Assembly (NCBI GenBank): GCA_964433135.1
Contig: CAYSQW010000019.1
Location: 1-51,205 of the forward strand
Reading direction: 5' to 3'
Source of the DNA: CAYSQW01 sp964433135
Lineage (GTDB): Bacteria; Acidobacteriota; Aminicenantia; Aminicenantales; Aminicenantaceae
Length of the DNA: 51,205 nt
The position numbers and the translations under genes are program-made. Position 1 is the first letter of the stretch; each line of letters opens with the position of its first letter. Below the pieces are notes generated by a model that ran no database searches, was not told where the DNA came from, and was given only the letters and a program-made list of their open reading frames with translations. Below are positions 50,197-51,205 of this stretch, one piece after another.

Positions 50197-50814
50197 ATGC
50201 GAAAACTACAAAATTGGGCCTGGCTGCTATTATTCGGCTCCCTCTGGGGGATCAATGAGGTCTTCGTCGGAGATGTGTTGTCACAGAATAATGTTCCCCG
50301 TTATTCCGTCATATTGGCCGCCATGGCATTCCTGATCCTCGCAGTCGGCAGGGGCGTCGTTAACCGCCCGGGATCGTCCACCGTTCTCGGTATATTCGCC
50401 GCGCTTTTCAAACTGGCCAATGCCGCCCCGTTTTACTGCCACCTGTTGGGCATCTTCATGATGGGATTGATTTTCGATGCATTTGCCACTTGGTTTATGA
50501 AAGAAGACAAACTCCGGGTATTTCGCAGCGCGGCCGCCGGCTTTATGAGCGCGATCGGAAGCAATGCGGCTTTTGCGCTGGTTATCACTTACGTCATAAA
50601 CTATAAATACTGGGTGGCCGGTGGGCTGCCCAAAGTTATCGATCACATTTTTGTAAGCGGCAGCTTGGGTGCGGCGGCGGCGCTGATACTCGTTCCGCTG
50701 GGATTTTGGATCGGAATCTCAGGCAGTTGGCTTTCCGATCGCCGGCCGCAGTGGACGTATGCGGGGACGATGGGGGGGGTGGTTCTTCTCTACGCCATCG
50801 CCCGCTTCCTCTGA
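50197..50814 (+). CDS. Uncharacterised six-helix membrane protein
   Basis: A 205-residue protein with about six membrane helices and AAAGGAG before the ATG. The first helix region 'LLFGSLWGINEVFVGDVL' and 'STVLGIFAALFKLANAAPFY' have Gly-rich, short-loop character like the substrate-binding subunits of ECF vitamin/metal transporters, but no family is firmly recognised. Being directly behind mobB suggests a role linked to molybdenum or cofactor supply; this is inference. The third composite repeat begins at the base after the stop codon. Confidence 0.7.
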   Translation: MRKLQNWAWLLLFGSLWGINEVFVGDVLSQNNVPRYSVILAAMAFLILAVGRGVVNRPGSSTVLGIFAALFKLANAAPFYCHLLGIFMMGLIFDAFATWFMKEDKLRVFRSAAAGFMSAIGSNAAFALVITYVINYKYWVAGGLPKVIDHIFVSGSLGAAAALILVPLGFWIGISGSWLSDRRPQWTYAGTMGGVVLLYAIARFL

Positions 50815-51070
50815 CCTGAATGAGCCATGAAATAAGCTGATAAAGATTGGAATAAAAGCCCCACTTGAACAGAGCAAAGCCGTCAAACTTAATCGAGTTT
50901 TAGAATTGATGCATTGTCTATCATAGGTTGAATTTTATCAGCTTACTTCCCCCTTCGGGCGAAGCAATCTCACCCCGTCGGCATCGCCTGATCTGGTTCG
51001 ACGTACCTGAGTACGCCTCACCATATACAGTCTTGCCGCCACGGCAATCTTGCTCCGTGGCTCATCCAGG
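50815..51070 (+). repeat. Module A of copy 3
   Basis: Ends are CCTGAATGAGCCATG (50815-50829) and CGTGGCTCATCCAGG (51056-51070). The private stem GAAATAAGCTGATAAA (50829-50844) pairs with TTTATCAGCTTACTTC (50934-50949), 15 of 16. Its sequence differs from copies 1 and 2 at many positions, with compensating changes in the other arm. The 256-bp length equals the nested unit in copy 2. Confidence 0.85.
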
Positions 51071-51205
51071 TTCTTGCCTGCTCTATATTTAGTGCTTTTT
51101 CCTTAATGTCAGGGCGGGGCGGGTTGGAAGGAACGGCTGTAAGGAGTCGCCTCTTAGACGCGATTTTTAACGCCGTGAAAACGGCGGTTTGCTCGGCGCT
51201 TCCGC
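50815..51205 (+). repeat. Composite inverted-repeat element, copy 3 (cut by window end)
   Basis: Begins directly after the TGA of the membrane protein gene. Module A is 50815-51070 and module B begins at 51101; the window stops inside module B, in '...GGTTTGCTCGGCGCTTCCGC'. The blocks 'CGGGCGAAGCAATCTCACC', 'CGGCAATCTTGCTCCGTGGC' and 'TTAGACGCGATTTTTAACGC' are shared with the other copies. Confidence 0.9.

Overview
The window (51,205 bp, moderate-to-high GC) is a dense bacterial chromosome segment with about 45 genes on both strands and no phage or plasmid genes. Many products are exported: signal-peptide or lipoprotein hydrolases, an outer-membrane beta-barrel protein, and M1, M14, M48 and S8 peptidases. 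Together with DUF3014, DUF4412, DUF4097, TrpB2, butyrate kinase and a TRAP transporter, this suggests an uncultured, diderm, peptide- and amino-sugar-using anaerobe, perhaps of the Acidobacteriota/Aminicenantota type. That placement is inference from gene content only.

Layout. 1-4.7 kb: a truncated gene, an RsbRD-like protein, a class C serine hydrolase, the first composite repeat and a 5'-nucleotidase. 4.8-6.4 kb: a TrpB2 gene on the minus strand behind a leader peptide with tandem Trp codons, a terminator hairpin and a consensus promoter. 6.5-13.4 kb: an SH3b/beta-barrel protein and a subtilase, a class B acid phosphatase, a PhzF protein, and a sodium:solute symporter followed by three overlapping membrane microproteins. 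13.4-14.7 kb: the second and most complex composite repeat. 14.7-24.3 kb: an M1 peptidase, then nagA, a degenerate phosphohexomutase, an intact phosphohexomutase and nagB in a tightly packed operon, a DUF4412 protein and an HGSNAT-like membrane acyltransferase. 24.3-33.2 kb: a fluoride riboswitch with crcB, an M14 peptidase, a TSUP permease, an M48 peptidase, butyrate kinase and a dctQ-dctM-dctP TRAP operon. 33.2-44.9 kb: a candidate structured RNA, a PAS-GGDEF protein, a PurF-like protein without its Cys nucleophile, adhesin-like and DUF3014 proteins, a creatininase-like protein, a radical SAM protein, a small-drug-export protein, SurE and a DUF255 protein. 45-51.2 kb: tRNA-Pro(GGG), a MerR regulator, RarA, a beta-propeller lipoprotein, an HD protein, MobB, a membrane protein and the third repeat, cut by the window edge.

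The most unusual content is a family of large, modular, inverted-repeat elements at 2170-2927, 13413-14661 and 50815-51205. Each starts 0-14 bp after the stop codon of a plus-strand gene. Each carries its own stem sequence while keeping both arms complementary, and other hairpins show compensatory changes between copies. One copy contains a second element nested inside it. I see no protein of their own. They look like a structured RNA or a non-autonomous mobile element family.

A second theme is promoters that leave little or no 5' leader: the trp leader peptide, the class C hydrolase and the small-drug-export gene would be leaderless, and rarA and the beta-propeller gene nearly so. A third is paralogues of metabolic enzymes that have lost catalytic residues (a phosphohexomutase without Ser and metal loop, a PurF-like protein without Cys). 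All calls come from reading the sequence; no database search was possible.
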